Assembly (NCBI RefSeq): GCF_000772085.1
Contig: NZ_CP009755.1
Coordinates: 558,001 to 622,000, forward strand
Direction: 5' to 3'
Length of the DNA: 64,000 nucleotides
Source of the DNA: Curtobacterium sp. MR_MD2014
GTDB taxonomy: Bacteria > Actinomycetota > Actinomycetes > Actinomycetales > Microbacteriaceae
Part shown: in pieces, positions 1-9,176 of the stretch
How the letters are laid out: the number at the start of each line of letters is the position of its first letter
How positions within the stretch are numbered: the first letter of the stretch is position 1
Translations under genes and position numbers: made by a program
The notes under the pieces: generated by a model
Databases searched by the model: none
What the model was told of the DNA's origin: nothing
What the model saw: only the letters and a program-made list of their open reading frames with translations

Positions 1-246
1 GCTGCCGGTGACGACCAACACGACGCCGAGGATCGCGCCGATCGCGAGGAACAGGTTGTAGAAGCCCTGGTTGAACGCGAGGGAGCGGGTGGCCTGTGCC
101 TCGGACTCCGAGGCGATGCCGAACACGCGGCGGACGCGAGGACTCGTCCATGCGACGGACTCGAGGAAGAAGATGTACACGTGCACGAGGCCCGCGAGGA
201 CCGCACACACGCCCGAGATCACGAGCAGGACCGACATGGCCTCCAT
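1..246 (-). CDS. DUF1304-family small membrane protein (3' end beyond window)
   Basis: The minus-strand reading frame stays open from the window edge to an ATG at 244-246 and encodes about 82 residues of a hydrophobic protein. It opens with MEAMSVLLVISGVCAVLAGL, then a membrane segment with VHVYIFFLESVAW, a charged loop (RVRRVFG) and a second hydrophobic stretch beginning NLFLAIGAILGVVLVV. The W-x-x-P-R-V-R-R-V-F-G loop and the FNQGFYNLFLAIG stretch are typical of DUF1304 proteins (about 120 residues, four membrane helices, unknown function). A second ATG at 235-237 is possible, but its GGAGG lies only two bases away, so the ATG at 246 is favoured. The C-terminal part lies outside the window. 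Confidence 0.75.
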   Translation of the reverse strand, partial: MEAMSVLLVISGVCAVLAGLVHVYIFFLESVAWTSPRVRRVFGIASESEAQATRSLAFNQGFYNLFLAIGAILGVVLVVTGS

Positions 247-325
247 TCTCGCAGCCCCGGAGCAGTGCTCGTGTCCGCCAGTCACACCAGCCCGCTCGGC
301 GGAGGCCCGCCGGTAGGCTCGGGCC

Positions 326-646
326 ATGAGTGCCGACGAGTCCACACCCGTCCACGACGATGCGGTCGCCGAGCTGGCGAGCATCCGGCAGAGCATCGAC
401 AACATCGACGCCGCCGTGATCCACATGCTCGCCGAGCGCTTCAAGTACACCCAGCGGGTCGGTTACCTGAAGGCCGAGGCGGGCATGCCGGCCGCCGACC
501 CGGGGCGTGAGCAGGTGCAGGTCGCGCGGCTCCGACAGCTGGCCGCCGAGTCGCACCTCGACCCCGCCTTCGCGGAGAAGTTCCTGAACTTCATCGTCGC
601 CGAGGTCATCCACCACCACGAGCGCATCGCCGGCGGCGAGCGGTGA
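326..646 (+). CDS. Chorismate mutase (AroQ type)
   Basis: This 106-residue all-helical protein should convert chorismate to prephenate at the entry to phenylalanine/tyrosine synthesis, in the cytoplasm. The active-site pattern of the E. coli AroQ domain (Arg11, Arg28, Lys39, Asp48, Arg51) is reproduced with identical spacing as Arg21, Arg38, Lys49, Asp58 and Arg61. It is a stand-alone enzyme with no prephenate dehydratase or dehydrogenase domain and no signal peptide. Its TGA overlaps the GTG of the next gene by four bases, so translation of the two is probably coupled. The short, unfused form is common in actinobacteria. Confidence 0.9.
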   Translation: MSADESTPVHDDAVAELASIRQSIDNIDAAVIHMLAERFKYTQRVGYLKAEAGMPAADPGREQVQVARLRQLAAESHLDPAFAEKFLNFIVAEVIHHHERIAGGER

Positions 647-1770
647 GCGGGGCTGCTGCAGGGTTCCCGGCCGACGACTTCCCGCGGGATCTCGCCGACC
701 TGCACCTGCTCGTCGGGTCGTACACGGCCACGGGCGGTGGGAACGCGACCGGCATCTCGGTCGTGCACGGGACCACCGCCTCCACCGTCGCCGTGATGGA
801 CGACCCCTCGTTCCTCGCGCTCTCCGGCGACCGGGTCTACGCCGTGTCCGAGACCGCGGACGGTCGCGTCTCGGCCTTCCGGTACGCCGGTGGTGCGCTC
901 GAGCACCGCTGGGATGCCGACGCCGGTGGTGACGCACCCTGCCACGTGCGGGTCGACCCCTCCGGTGCGCTCGTCGTCACGAACTACGTCTCCGGCACCG
1001 TGACCGCGGTGTCGCTCGAGGCCGCTGAGTCGCACGCCGCCTCGGTGACCGCGAGCGACGGCGTCGTCGGGACCCACGGCAGCGCGGACCGGGTCGTCGT
1101 CCCCGAGTCCGCACTCGTCACCGGCGTGCTCCCCGACGTCGAGGGGCCCGTCGAGGACCGGCAGGAGGGGCCGCACGCCCACCAGTCGATCGCGACGCCC
1201 GACGGCACGGTGCTCGTCGCGGACCTCGGCGGCGACGCACTCCACGAGTTCCGGGTGACGGCTGACCCCGCGATCGACCTCGTGCGCGTGCACCACCTCG
1301 GGCCCGGGGTCGGGCCGCGGCACATGGCGTGGCTCGGGGCCGGGGCCGACGCGGATCTCGTCGTCGCGGGTGAGCTCGACGGACGCGTGTACCGCCTGCG
1401 CCGCGACGGCTCCGGGACGCTGCGGCCGATCGCCTCGGCGCCGGCGTTCGACGGCGAGGTGGGGGAGTCGCTCCTCAGCCACGTCGAGGTCGACCGGGCC
1501 GGACGGGTCGTCGTCGCGGTCCGAGGCCGGGACCTGATCGTGGTGCTCGACACCGCGGACGACGGGCTGACCGTCGTCGGGTCGGCGTCGTGCGGCGGCG
1601 TCTGGCCGCGGCACTTCGCGCAGGTGCCCGGGTACCTGCTGGTGGCCAACCAGATGTCCGACGCGATCGCCGTGCTGCCCATCGGGGCGGACGGGGTGCC
1701 GGGCGAGACCGTGGCGCAGATCGCCGTCGGGTCGCCCGCGTGCATCGTGCCGGTGCCGGCCCGGTCGTGA
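643..1770 (+). CDS. Lactonase family protein (beta-propeller, YbhE-like)
   Basis: A 375-residue soluble protein made of repeated short beta units (for example VRVDPSGALVVTNYVSGTV and QSIATPDGTVLVADLGGD), matching the seven-bladed propeller of the 6-phosphogluconolactonase/YbhE family (PF10282). Family members open cyclic sugar lactones, but the family also contains proteins of unknown substrate, so 6-phosphogluconolactone is not assured. GTG at 643 overlaps the preceding stop. The end is also coupled: its TGA (1768-1770) overlaps a GTG starting the acetyltransferase. No secretion signal was seen. Confidence 0.8.
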   Translation: MSGAAAGFPADDFPRDLADLHLLVGSYTATGGGNATGISVVHGTTASTVAVMDDPSFLALSGDRVYAVSETADGRVSAFRYAGGALEHRWDADAGGDAPCHVRVDPSGALVVTNYVSGTVTAVSLEAAESHAASVTASDGVVGTHGSADRVVVPESALVTGVLPDVEGPVEDRQEGPHAHQSIATPDGTVLVADLGGDALHEFRVTADPAIDLVRVHHLGPGVGPRHMAWLGAGADADLVVAGELDGRVYRLRRDGSGTLRPIASAPAFDGEVGESLLSHVEVDRAGRVVVAVRGRDLIVVLDTADDGLTVVGSASCGGVWPRHFAQVPGYLLVANQMSDAIAVLPIGADGVPGETVAQIAVGSPACIVPVPARS

Positions 1771-2282
1771 CCGAGGTCGGGGCTGGGGCCGGCGCTGGTG
1801 CCGGGGCCGGGGATGGCGCTGGGGCGCCCGTGCCCGTGCCCGTGCCCGTGGCCGGTGCGTCGGGCGTGCTCGCCGACGGGTACCGCCTGGTGGTCGGGCC
1901 GCCGCCGCTGGACGACTACCTGCGCCTGCGACGGGACTCCGGTCTGTCACCGAAGGACGCTGCGCAGGGTGCCGGGGCGATCGCGGGGAGCTGGTCGGCC
2001 GTGCACGTCGTCGACACCGACGGGGTCCCCGTCGCCATGGGCCGCACGATCGGGGACGGCGGGTGGTACTTCCACATCGCCGACATCGCCACCGATCCGG
2101 ACCACCAGCGCCGGGGGCTCGGGAGGGTCGTCGTCGAGTGGCTCGTGGCGGACATCCGGTCCCGCGCGCCGGAAGGCGCCTACATCACGCTCGTCGGGGA
2201 CCCGCCCGGTCAGCGGCTCTACCGTTCGCTCGGGTTCGAGGACGTCGCGCCGAGCCTCGGGATGGCGCTGCCGCTGCGCTGA
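1767..2282 (+). CDS. GNAT family N-acetyltransferase with GA/PV-rich N-terminus
   Basis: The C-terminal 130 or so residues form a GNAT domain: the acetyl-CoA loop reads DPDHQRRGLGRVVVEWLVAD, and the C-terminal LYRSLGFEDVAPS is the usual last strand and helix. The substrate cannot be inferred. GTG at 1767 overlaps the lactonase stop. The first 35 residues are an odd run of Gly-Ala pairs followed by Pro-Val pairs, written in DNA as short tandem hexamers. A later GTG (about 1866, before LADGYRLVV) would remove this run and is a credible alternative start, since family members normally begin near that point. Confidence 0.75.
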   Translation: MTEVGAGAGAGAGAGDGAGAPVPVPVPVAGASGVLADGYRLVVGPPPLDDYLRLRRDSGLSPKDAAQGAGAIAGSWSAVHVVDTDGVPVAMGRTIGDGGWYFHIADIATDPDHQRRGLGRVVVEWLVADIRSRAPEGAYITLVGDPPGQRLYRSLGFEDVAPSLGMALPLR

Positions 2283-2294
2283 GGGAGCCGGGCG

Positions 2295-3215
2295 TCAGCC
2301 GTGGACGACGTTGGCGAAGGGCCGGCCCGCTGCCAGCGCGGACACCTGGCGTCGCACGAGCTCGAGGGTCCGCGGCACGCTGAGGTCCGTGTTCCCACCG
2401 ACGTGGGGCGTCAGCACCGTGTTCGGCGTCGTCCAGAGCGGGTGCCCGGCCGGGAGCGGCTCCGGGTCGGTCACGTCGAGCGCTGCCGACAGCCGCCCGC
2501 GTTGGAGCTCCGCGACCAGGGCATCGGTGTCGACGACCCGCCCGCGGGCGACGTTCACCACGAGGGCTCCGTCGGGCAGCGCAGCGAGCAGGTCTCGGTC
2601 GACGAGGTGTTCGGTCTCGTCGGTGAGCGGGGTGATGAGCACGAGGACGTCCGTCCGGGCCGCGAGCTCCGGGAGCTCCCCGAACGCGTGCACGTACCGC
2701 CCGTCCTGCTCCCGCGCAGTGCGGGCCACGACGGTGACGTCGCACCGCATCGCCTCGAACCGCGTGGCGATCGCAGCGCCGATCGCCCCGTGACCGACCA
2801 CCGTGACCCGACGATCCGCGAGCGATCGAGTGGTGCGGACGTCCCACACCCCTGCGGCGCGGTCGGCCTGGAACGTGTGGATCTCGCGGAGCGAGGTCAG
2901 CGCCAGACCGACCGCGAGCTCGGCCGTCTCGTCGTCGTGGATACCGCGGCCGTTCGCGACCTGCGCGTGTGCCGGGGCGTGCGGCAGGGCGTGCTCGTAC
3001 CCGGCACTCGGCAGCTGCAGGAGTCGCAGGTTCGGCAGGTCGTGCACGAACTGCCACCGGTGACGACCCGCGAAGTAGAACGGCAGCAGCGTGAGCGCGA
3101 CGTCCTCGGGGCGGTCGTACGGGCCTTCGACGTCCCACACGTCGAGCTCGACGCCGACCGGCACGGGGCCGAACCGGTCGACGAGCTCGACGAAGGGCAG
3201 GGTGACGATCGGCAT
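2295..3215 (-). CDS. D-2-hydroxyacid dehydrogenase (NAD-binding)
   Basis: A 306-residue oxidoreductase of the D-isomer-specific 2-hydroxyacid dehydrogenase family. The nucleotide-binding glycine motif is VVGHGAIGAAIA, the substrate-binding arginine lies in NVARGRVVD, the catalytic glutamate in DPEPLP and the catalytic histidine in TPHVGG. It probably reduces a 2-keto acid or oxidises a D-2-hydroxy acid with NAD(P)H; the specific substrate cannot be read from the sequence. It is shorter than SerA and lacks an ACT domain, so it is unlikely to be the main phosphoglycerate dehydrogenase. It lies directly downstream of purL on the same strand. Confidence 0.85.
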   Translation of the reverse strand: MPIVTLPFVELVDRFGPVPVGVELDVWDVEGPYDRPEDVALTLLPFYFAGRHRWQFVHDLPNLRLLQLPSAGYEHALPHAPAHAQVANGRGIHDDETAELAVGLALTSLREIHTFQADRAAGVWDVRTTRSLADRRVTVVGHGAIGAAIATRFEAMRCDVTVVARTAREQDGRYVHAFGELPELAARTDVLVLITPLTDETEHLVDRDLLAALPDGALVVNVARGRVVDTDALVAELQRGRLSAALDVTDPEPLPAGHPLWTTPNTVLTPHVGGNTDLSVPRTLELVRRQVSALAAGRPFANVVHG

Positions 3216-3240
3216 GCGGTCGCGGTGCTCCTGGTCGCCG

Positions 3241-5673
3241 TCAGCTGTCGGTGCGCGGCGAGAACGAACCGTGGTCGTCGAGCGGCCCGCGCCCGACGTA
3301 GCCCTCGGTGACGTCCTCGACGATCACGTCGCCGAAGCGCGCCGGCAGCGTCGCGCCGTGCGTGCCCCGCAGCTCGTCGATCGACGCCTCGAACGCGCCC
3401 TGCACCTCGAGCGTGCCGGAGGAGGCGTCCGTCACACCGATGCGCAGCACCGGGAAGCCGCGACCCTCGCACAGCCCGCGGAACCGCACGTCGTCCTCGC
3501 GGCGCACGGTCACGATGACGCGACCCGTCGACTCCGAGAACAGCGCGGTCGCCGTGTCGACGCCGTCGCGCTCCTCGAGCTCGTCGAGCACCACGCGTGC
3601 GCCGATCCCGAAGCGCAGGACCGACTCGGCGAGGGACTGGCCGAGGCCGCCGTCCGCCAGGTCGTGGGCGCTGGTGAGCAGCTGCTCGCCGGATGCCGCG
3701 TGCAGCAGCTCCGCCAGGGCCTTCTCGCGGTCGAGGTCCACCGCCGGCGGGCGACCACCGAGGTGCCCGTGGACGGTGCCGGCCCACGCCGAGCCGTCGA
3801 GCTCGAGGCTCGTCGTGCCGAGCAGGTACACGTTGTGGCCGTCGTCCTGCCAGCCCGAGGGCACGCGCAGGGCGACGTCGTCGATGATGCCGAGCACACC
3901 GACGACGGGCGTCGGGTGGATCGGGGTCGTGCCGGTCTGGTTGTAGAACGACACGTTGCCGCCGGTGACCGGGATGCCGAGCTCCATGCAGCCGTCCGCC
4001 AGGCCCTCGACGGCCTCGGAGAACTGCCACATCACCTCGGGGTTCTCCGGCGAGCCGAAGTTCAGGCAGTCGGTGACCGCGGCGGGGACGGCGCCGGTGA
4101 CGGCGACGTTCCGGTACGCCTCGGCCAGCGCCAGGCGCGCGCCCTGCTTCGGGTCGAGCTGGCAGTAGCGGCCGTTGGCGTCGGTCGCGACGGTGACGCC
4201 GAGCCCCGTCTCCTCGTCGACGCGGATCATGCCGCCGTCGTCGGGGAAGGACAGCGCGGTGTTGCCGAGCACGTAGGTGTCGTACTGGTTCGTCACCCAG
4301 TTCTTCGACGCGAGGTTCGGCGAGCCGAGCAGCTGCAGGAACTGCGCCTTGAGGGCCGGACCGTCGGTCGGACGCTCGAGCGAGGCGGCGGTGTCGGCCT
4401 GCAGCGCATCGATCCACGACGGGTAGGCGACCGGGCGGTCGTACACCGGACCGTCGACGGCGACCGTGCGCGGGTCGACGTTCACGATCTCCTGGCCCTG
4501 CCAGTCGATGACGAGACGGCCGGTGCCGGTGACCTCGCCCAGGACGCTCGTCTCGACCTCCCACTTGCCGACGACCGCGAGGAACGCGTCGAGCTTGTCC
4601 GGGCGGACGACCGCCATCATGCGCTCCTGGCTCTCGGACATGAGGATCTCCTCGGCCGTGAGCGTGGGGTCGCGCAGCAGGACGTCGTCGAGCGAGATGT
4701 GCATGCCACCGTCGCCGTTCGAGGCGAGCTCGCTCGTCGCGCAGGAGATGCCAGCGGCACCGAGGTCCTGGATGCCCTCGACCAGTTCCTCGCGGAACAG
4801 CTCGAGGCAGCACTCGATGAGGACCTTCTCGGCGAAGGGGTCGCCGACCTGCACCGCCGGGCGCTTGGTCGGGCCGCCCTCGGTGAAGGTGTCGGACGCC
4901 AGGATCGACGCGCCGCCGATGCCGTCGCCACCCGTGCGGGCACCGAAGAGCACGACCTTGTTGCCGGCACCGGAGGCGTTCGCCAGGTGCAGGTCCTCGT
5001 GCCGCAGGACACCGACCGCGAGCGCGTTGACGAGCGGGTTGCCCTGGTACACCGGGTCGAAGTAGGTCTCGCCGCCGATGTTCGGCAGGCCGAGGCAGTT
5101 GCCGTAGAACGAGATGCCGCCGACGACGCCGTGCACGACGCGCGCCGTGTCCTCGTGGTCGATCGCACCGAAGCGCAGCTGGTCCATCACGGCGACCGGG
5201 CGCGCGCCCATCGAGATGATGTCGCGGACGATGCCGCCGACGCCGGTCGCGGCGCCCTGGTAGGGCTCGACGTACGACGGGTGGTTGTGCGACTCGACCT
5301 TGAAGGTCACCGCCCAACCGTTGCCCACGTCGACGACACCGGCGTTCTCGCCCATGCCGACCATCAGGTTCTTCGTCATCTCCGGCGTGACCTTCTTGCC
5401 GAACTGACGGAGGTAGTTCTTCGACGACTTGTACGAGCAGTGCTCGGACCACATCACCGAGTACATGGCGAGCTCGCCCGAGGTGGGGCGGCGGCCGAGG
5501 ATCTCGCGGATCTTCGCGTACTCGTCGGCCTTGAGCCCGAGTGCCTCGTACGGCTGCTCCTTGTCGGGGGTGGCGGCGGCGTCCTGGACGGTGTCGGGCT
5601 TCGGGCGAACGTGGGTCGTCACGGTGTTGTCGTTCCCTGTCACTGGAGTCGTGTTCGTCGGAGTCGTCGTCAC
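3241..5673 (-). CDS. purL: Phosphoribosylformylglycinamidine synthase subunit PurL
   Basis: Large subunit of the three-part FGAM synthase, step 4 of de novo purine synthesis: FGAR plus ammonia (from PurQ) plus ATP gives FGAM. The 810-residue length fits the small PurL class plus an N-terminal extension of about 40 residues. Recognisable blocks include [12 protein letters not shown] with the invariant histidine, [10 protein letters not shown], and the glycine-rich [20 protein letters not shown]. The start overlaps the purQ stop by four bases (ATGA), giving an operon order purS-purQ-purL. No glutaminase domain is fused, in agreement with separate PurQ and PurS. Confidence 0.97.
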   Translation of the reverse strand: MTTTPTNTTPVTGNDNTVTTHVRPKPDTVQDAAATPDKEQPYEALGLKADEYAKIREILGRRPTSGELAMYSVMWSEHCSYKSSKNYLRQFGKKVTPEMTKNLMVGMGENAGVVDVGNGWAVTFKVESHNHPSYVEPYQGAATGVGGIVRDIISMGARPVAVMDQLRFGAIDHEDTARVVHGVVGGISFYGNCLGLPNIGGETYFDPVYQGNPLVNALAVGVLRHEDLHLANASGAGNKVVLFGARTGGDGIGGASILASDTFTEGGPTKRPAVQVGDPFAEKVLIECCLELFREELVEGIQDLGAAGISCATSELASNGDGGMHISLDDVLLRDPTLTAEEILMSESQERMMAVVRPDKLDAFLAVVGKWEVETSVLGEVTGTGRLVIDWQGQEIVNVDPRTVAVDGPVYDRPVAYPSWIDALQADTAASLERPTDGPALKAQFLQLLGSPNLASKNWVTNQYDTYVLGNTALSFPDDGGMIRVDEETGLGVTVATDANGRYCQLDPKQGARLALAEAYRNVAVTGAVPAAVTDCLNFGSPENPEVMWQFSEAVEGLADGCMELGIPVTGGNVSFYNQTGTTPIHPTPVVGVLGIIDDVALRVPSGWQDDGHNVYLLGTTSLELDGSAWAGTVHGHLGGRPPAVDLDREKALAELLHAASGEQLLTSAHDLADGGLGQSLAESVLRFGIGARVVLDELEERDGVDTATALFSESTGRVIVTVRREDDVRFRGLCEGRGFPVLRIGVTDASSGTLEVQGAFEASIDELRGTHGATLPARFGDVIVEDVTEGYVGRGPLDDHGSFSPRTDS

Positions 5674-6374
5674 TTGACGAGCGTCGACTCGATCACGGAG
5701 GTGAAGAAGGTGAGGCCGTCCGTGCCGGAGGCCATCGCCGCGGGGGTGTCCGGGCCGAACCCGGGCTCCGTCGCGTGCTCGGGGTGCGGCATGAGCCCGA
5801 CGACGTTGCCGCGCTCGTTCGAGACGCCCGCGATGTCGTCGATCGACCCGTTCGGGTTCACCCCGACGTAGCGGAACACGACCTGGCCGTTGTCCTCGAT
5901 GCGCTTGATCTCGTCGGCGTCGGCGACGAACCGGCCGTCGGCGTTCTTCAGCGGGATCGTGATCTCCTGCCCGGCGCTGAACCCGGAGGTCCAGGCGGTG
6001 CCGGCGGTCTCGACGCGGAGCTTCTGGTCGCGGCGGATGAACTGCTGGTGCGCGTTGCGGGTGTGGGCGCCCGGCACGAGGCGGGCCTCGGCGAGCATCT
6101 GGAACCCGTTGCAGATGCCGAGCACGGGCATGCCCTTGCCTGCGGCGTCGATGACCTCGGCCATGATCGGGGCCTTCGCCGCGATGGCGCCGGCACGCAG
6201 GTAGTCGCCGTACGAGAACCCACCGGGGAGCACGATCGCGTCGACCCCCTGCAGGTCGTGGTCGCCGTGCCAGAGCGCGACGGGGTCGGCTCCTGCGAGG
6301 CGGACCGCGCGCTGGGCGTCGCGGTCGTCGAGCGAGCCCGGGAACGTGATGACGCCGATGCGCATCCGCGTCAC
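5670..6374 (-). CDS. purQ: Phosphoribosylformylglycinamidine synthase subunit PurQ
   Basis: Class I glutamine amidotransferase subunit (234 residues) that supplies ammonia to PurL. The nucleophilic cysteine is in VLGICNGFQ, the [12 protein letters not shown] stretch forms the oxyanion region, and the C-terminal GLMPHPEHA supplies the histidine of the triad. Both ends are coupled to neighbours: its ATG overlaps the purS stop and its stop overlaps the purL start, each by four bases. The gene acts in the cytosolic PurSQL complex. Confidence 0.97.
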   Translation of the reverse strand: MTRMRIGVITFPGSLDDRDAQRAVRLAGADPVALWHGDHDLQGVDAIVLPGGFSYGDYLRAGAIAAKAPIMAEVIDAAGKGMPVLGICNGFQMLAEARLVPGAHTRNAHQQFIRRDQKLRVETAGTAWTSGFSAGQEITIPLKNADGRFVADADEIKRIEDNGQVVFRYVGVNPNGSIDDIAGVSNERGNVVGLMPHPEHATEPGFGPDTPAAMASGTDGLTFFTSVIESTLVK

Positions 6375-6622
6375 GCGTCCTGCACGGTGACGGAGACGAC
6401 GTCCTCGATCACGGCGTTCGAGAAGACGTCGGCCGCGATGTCGCGGACCTCGGCCAGCTTCGCGTCGTCGACCGGGCCGTCGACGGCGATCTCGAAGCGC
6501 TTGCCGATGCGGACGTCGGTCAGGTCGGCCTTGCCGAGACGGGCGAGGGCGTTGCCCACCGCCTTGCCCTGGGGGTCGAGGATCTCTGCCTTGGGCATGA
6601 CCTCGACGACGATGGTTGGCAC
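6371..6622 (-). CDS. purS: Phosphoribosylformylglycinamidine synthase subunit PurS
   Basis: An 83-residue protein ([21 protein letters not shown] and VRIGKRFEI are typical) that holds PurQ and PurL together and helps channel ammonia. It heads the purS-purQ-purL operon. The promoter must lie in the 146-bp gap shared with the divergently transcribed PadR gene. PurS occurs where PurL is of the small type, consistent with the two genes downstream. Confidence 0.95.
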   Translation of the reverse strand: MPTIVVEVMPKAEILDPQGKAVGNALARLGKADLTDVRIGKRFEIAVDGPVDDAKLAEVRDIAADVFSNAVIEDVVSVTVQDA

Positions 6623-6721
6623 GTGTTCACTCCAGCGCTTGGGTGGGTTGGGTGGGACGGCATCAGTCTACGGGCCGCGCGCGCCGCGCCGGGCCGCTTG
6701 TGGAGAAGTCGTCCAAGGCGT

Positions 6722-6753
6722 ATGTTCCAAGTCGAATAATCGCTCGCGAACAT
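6722..6753. promoter_or_regulatory. Inverted repeat ATGTTC-N20-GAACAT upstream of PadR gene
   Basis: Perfect 6-bp arms, ATGTTC at 6722-6727 and GAACAT at 6748-6753, lie 16 bases before the PadR start codon, in a locally AT-richer stretch (CGAATAATCG). PadR repressors usually bind ATGT/ACAT half-sites near their own gene, so this is a plausible self-regulatory operator. The 20-bp gap is longer than the common 8-bp spacing, so the assignment is tentative. Confidence 0.4.
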
Positions 6754-6768
6754 GGTCTGGAGGCATGG

Positions 6769-7377
6769 ATGGCGTCGCTCACGCCCCTCGCGTTCGCCGC
6801 GCTCGGCCTGCTCGCCGAGGCGCCCATGCACCCGTACGAGATGTTCCAGACGATGCTCCACCGGCACGAGGACCAGAACGTCAAGGTCCGGCCGAGCACG
6901 CTGTACCACCAGATCGGACGCCTCGTGGACCTCGGGTACGCCGAGGCACTCGGGACCGCGCGCGAGGGCAACCGGCCCGAGCGCACCACCTACGCCATCA
7001 CCGACCACGGCCGCGCGGAGCTCGACGCCGGACTCCGGCGCATGATCGCGGAGCCCGCCGACGAGTACCCCGAGTTCCAGCTCGCGGTGTCCCACGTCGA
7101 CAACCTGACCGCCACCGACGCGGTGACCGCGATGCGCGCACGCGCTGCCGCACTCCGCGCGGAACGTGCCGGGTACGACGAAGCCGCCACGGGCCTCCAG
7201 GCCAAGCAGCTCGCCGAGCGCTACTGGCTCGACGTGTCGTACGTGCGTGGCATGCTCACCGCGCAGATCGAGTGGCTCACCGCCACCGCCGACCGGATCG
7301 CGAGCGGCGACATCCCCTGGGACGGCCCCGCCGTCCCCGACCCAGCACCACAGAAGGACCAGGACACCACTCGATGA
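6769..7377 (+). CDS. PadR family transcriptional regulator
   Basis: A 202-residue regulator with the PadR winged helix at the N-terminus (LGLLAEAPMHPYEMFQTM, then RPSTLYHQIGRLVDLGYAEA with the recognition helix) and a C-terminal helical dimerisation region (residues about 110-180). The ATG at 6769 is preceded by GGAGG six bases upstream and begins exactly at the conserved domain, so the longer open frame upstream was discarded. It overlaps the exporter gene by four bases (ATGA), making it the likely local repressor that senses an exported compound. Confidence 0.9.
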   Translation: MASLTPLAFAALGLLAEAPMHPYEMFQTMLHRHEDQNVKVRPSTLYHQIGRLVDLGYAEALGTAREGNRPERTTYAITDHGRAELDAGLRRMIAEPADEYPEFQLAVSHVDNLTATDAVTAMRARAAALRAERAGYDEAATGLQAKQLAERYWLDVSYVRGMLTAQIEWLTATADRIASGDIPWDGPAVPDPAPQKDQDTTR

Positions 7378-8918
7378 CCTCCACCACGTCCGCCGACCTG
7401 CAGCACGGGAAGAAGCCGTGGCCCGCGCTCTGGGCACTCGTCGTCGGCTTCTTCATGATCCTCGTCGACTCGACCATCGTGTCGGTCGCGACGCCCACGA
7501 TCGCGCAGGCGCTCGACGCCGACATCAACGCGGTCATCTGGGTGACGAGCGCCTACCTGCTCGCGTACGCGGTGCCGCTGCTCATCACCGGGCGCCTCGG
7601 CGACCGGTTCGGCCCGAAGGTGCTGTACCAGGCGGGTCTCGTGGTGTTCACCCTCGCGAGCCTGTGGTGCGGCCTCGCCGGGTCGATCGAGGTGCTCATC
7701 CTCGCCCGCGTCGTGCAGGGCCTCGGCGCCGCGATGATGACCCCGCAGACGATGGCGGTCATCACGCGCATCTTCCCGCCGCAGAACCGCGGTGCGGCCA
7801 TGGGCCTGTGGGGCGCCGTCGCCGGCGTCGCCTCGCTCGTCGGCCCGATCGTCGGCGGGCTGCTCGTCGACGGCCTCGGCTGGGAGTGGATCTTCTTCGT
7901 GAACGTCCCCGTCGGCGTCGTCGCCTTCGTGCTCGCGCAGCGCTTCGTCCCCCGCTTCGAGCGGCACGGACACCGCTTCGACTACCTGGGCATCGTGCTC
8001 AGCGCCGCCGGCATGTTCCTGCTCGTCTTCGGCATCCAGGAGGGCGAGACCTACGACTGGGGCACCATCACGGGCCCGATCTCGGTCTGGTCGCTGATCA
8101 TCACCGGCATCGTCGTGCTCGCCGCCTTCGTGGTGTGGCAGGGCGTGCAGAAGGGTGAGCCGCTGCTGCCGCTCGGCCTGTTCAAGGACCGCAACTTCAC
8201 GCTCGCCAACATCGCCATCACGGCCGTCGGCGTCGCGATCTCGTCGTTCGCGCTGCCGATCATGCTCTGGGCACAGGACGTCCTGCGCTTCTCGCCGACC
8301 CAGGCCGCCCTGCTGCTCGTGCCGCAGGCCGTCCTGTCCGCCGCGCTCGCACCGCTCGTCGGCAAGAACCTCAACAAGTGGAACCCGCGGTGGGTCGGCT
8401 CGTTCGGCCTCGCGTGCTTCTCCGGCGGGCTGTTCTGGTTCGGCGCCCTGCTGTGGTCGGGCGCCGGCTGGGGCTGGACGCTGCTGCCGAGCGCGCTCCT
8501 CGGGCTCGCGAACGCCTGCATGTGGGGTCCGCTCTCGGTCTCGGCGACGCGCAACCTGCCGCCGGCGCTCGCCGGTGCGGGGTCGGGCGTCTACAACACC
8601 ACGCGGCAGATCGGTGCGGTGCTCGGTTCGGCCGGCATCGCGGCGCTGATCGAGGCGCGCATCACGGCGAACTTCCCGTCCGGGTCGGGCACGGGCTCGG
8701 GCGGTGCGGAGCAGCAGGTCGGCGCGCTGCCGGAGTTCCTGCAGCAGCCGTTCGCCACGGCGATGGGGCAGTCGCTCGTGCTGCCGGCCGTGGTGCTCGT
8801 GGCGGCCATCGTCGCGGCGCTGTTCCTGGCGAAGCCGAAGCAGACGACGGCGTGGAAGCAGACCGGCGCGGTCGAGACGCAGCCCGGCGCGGCGGAGCCC
8901 GAGGCCGCGGCGCGCTGA
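7374..8918 (+). CDS. DHA2-type MFS multidrug exporter
   Basis: A 514-residue inner-membrane transporter of the 14-helix drug:proton antiporter family (EmrB/QacA group). Motif A appears as GRLGDRFGPK in the loop between helices 2 and 3, and the antiporter motif as VGPIVGGLL. Helix 1 carries the family-typical LVDSTIVSVATPTI. It is translationally coupled to the preceding PadR gene, which suggests an inducible efflux unit. Substrate unknown. The last 30 residues are Ala/Glu/Gln-rich and probably cytoplasmic. Confidence 0.92.
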   Translation: MTSTTSADLQHGKKPWPALWALVVGFFMILVDSTIVSVATPTIAQALDADINAVIWVTSAYLLAYAVPLLITGRLGDRFGPKVLYQAGLVVFTLASLWCGLAGSIEVLILARVVQGLGAAMMTPQTMAVITRIFPPQNRGAAMGLWGAVAGVASLVGPIVGGLLVDGLGWEWIFFVNVPVGVVAFVLAQRFVPRFERHGHRFDYLGIVLSAAGMFLLVFGIQEGETYDWGTITGPISVWSLIITGIVVLAAFVVWQGVQKGEPLLPLGLFKDRNFTLANIAITAVGVAISSFALPIMLWAQDVLRFSPTQAALLLVPQAVLSAALAPLVGKNLNKWNPRWVGSFGLACFSGGLFWFGALLWSGAGWGWTLLPSALLGLANACMWGPLSVSATRNLPPALAGAGSGVYNTTRQIGAVLGSAGIAALIEARITANFPSGSGTGSGGAEQQVGALPEFLQQPFATAMGQSLVLPAVVLVAAIVAALFLAKPKQTTAWKQTGAVETQPGAAEPEAAAR

Positions 8919-8958
8919 CGCTGCGGCTGGGGTCGTCGCGCACGGACCCCGGTCCCGC

Positions 8959-9009
8959 TCGTGCGGGGCAGTCGTCCGGGGTGCCGGTCGTGCGGGGCAG
9001 TCGTCCGGG
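8959..9009. repeat. 22-bp direct repeat pair downstream of MFS gene
   Basis: The 22-base sequence starting TCGTGCGGGGCAGTCGTCC occurs twice without a mismatch, at 8959-8980 and 8988-9009 (29-bp period). No open frame uses it. It lies in the gap between the exporter and the long palindrome that follows. Confidence 0.8.
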
Positions 9010-9021
9010 TCGTGCCGGTGT

Positions 9022-9065
9022 AGAACGACAAGACCGCTGTCGTACGACAGCGGTCTTGTCGTTCT
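9022..9065. terminator. 44-bp perfect palindrome, probable bidirectional terminator
   Basis: Positions 9022-9043 (AGAACGACAAGACCGCTGTC followed by GT) are the exact reverse complement of 9044-9065, so the element has no spacer at all. The right arm ends in TTGTCGTTCTT, a modest T-rich tail. It stands between convergent genes (exporter and CtaG-like), the expected place for a two-way intrinsic terminator. The centre is TGTCGTACGACA, a 12-bp palindrome whose core also occurs twice in the hairpin at 9120-9150. Confidence 0.75.
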
Positions 9066-9119
9066 TGCCGTCCAGAGCGGAAGAGCGTGGATCGGCGGGG
9101 ACTGGTGCGACAGGATCGT

Positions 9120-9150
9120 CGTCGTACGACAGCGCATCTGTCGTACGACG
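9120..9150. repeat. Hairpin built from two GTCGTACGAC palindromes
   Basis: Arms CGTCGTACGACAG (9120-9132) and CTGTCGTACGACG (9138-9150) pair perfectly around a 5-base loop (CGCAT). Each arm itself contains the 10-bp palindrome GTCGTACGAC, which is also the centre of the 44-bp palindrome 55 bp away. It may be the second half of a bidirectional terminator, serving the minus-strand CtaG-like gene that ends at 9177. Confidence 0.6.
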
Positions 9151-9176
9151 GCGCCGCACGACCCCCCGGACCCCGC

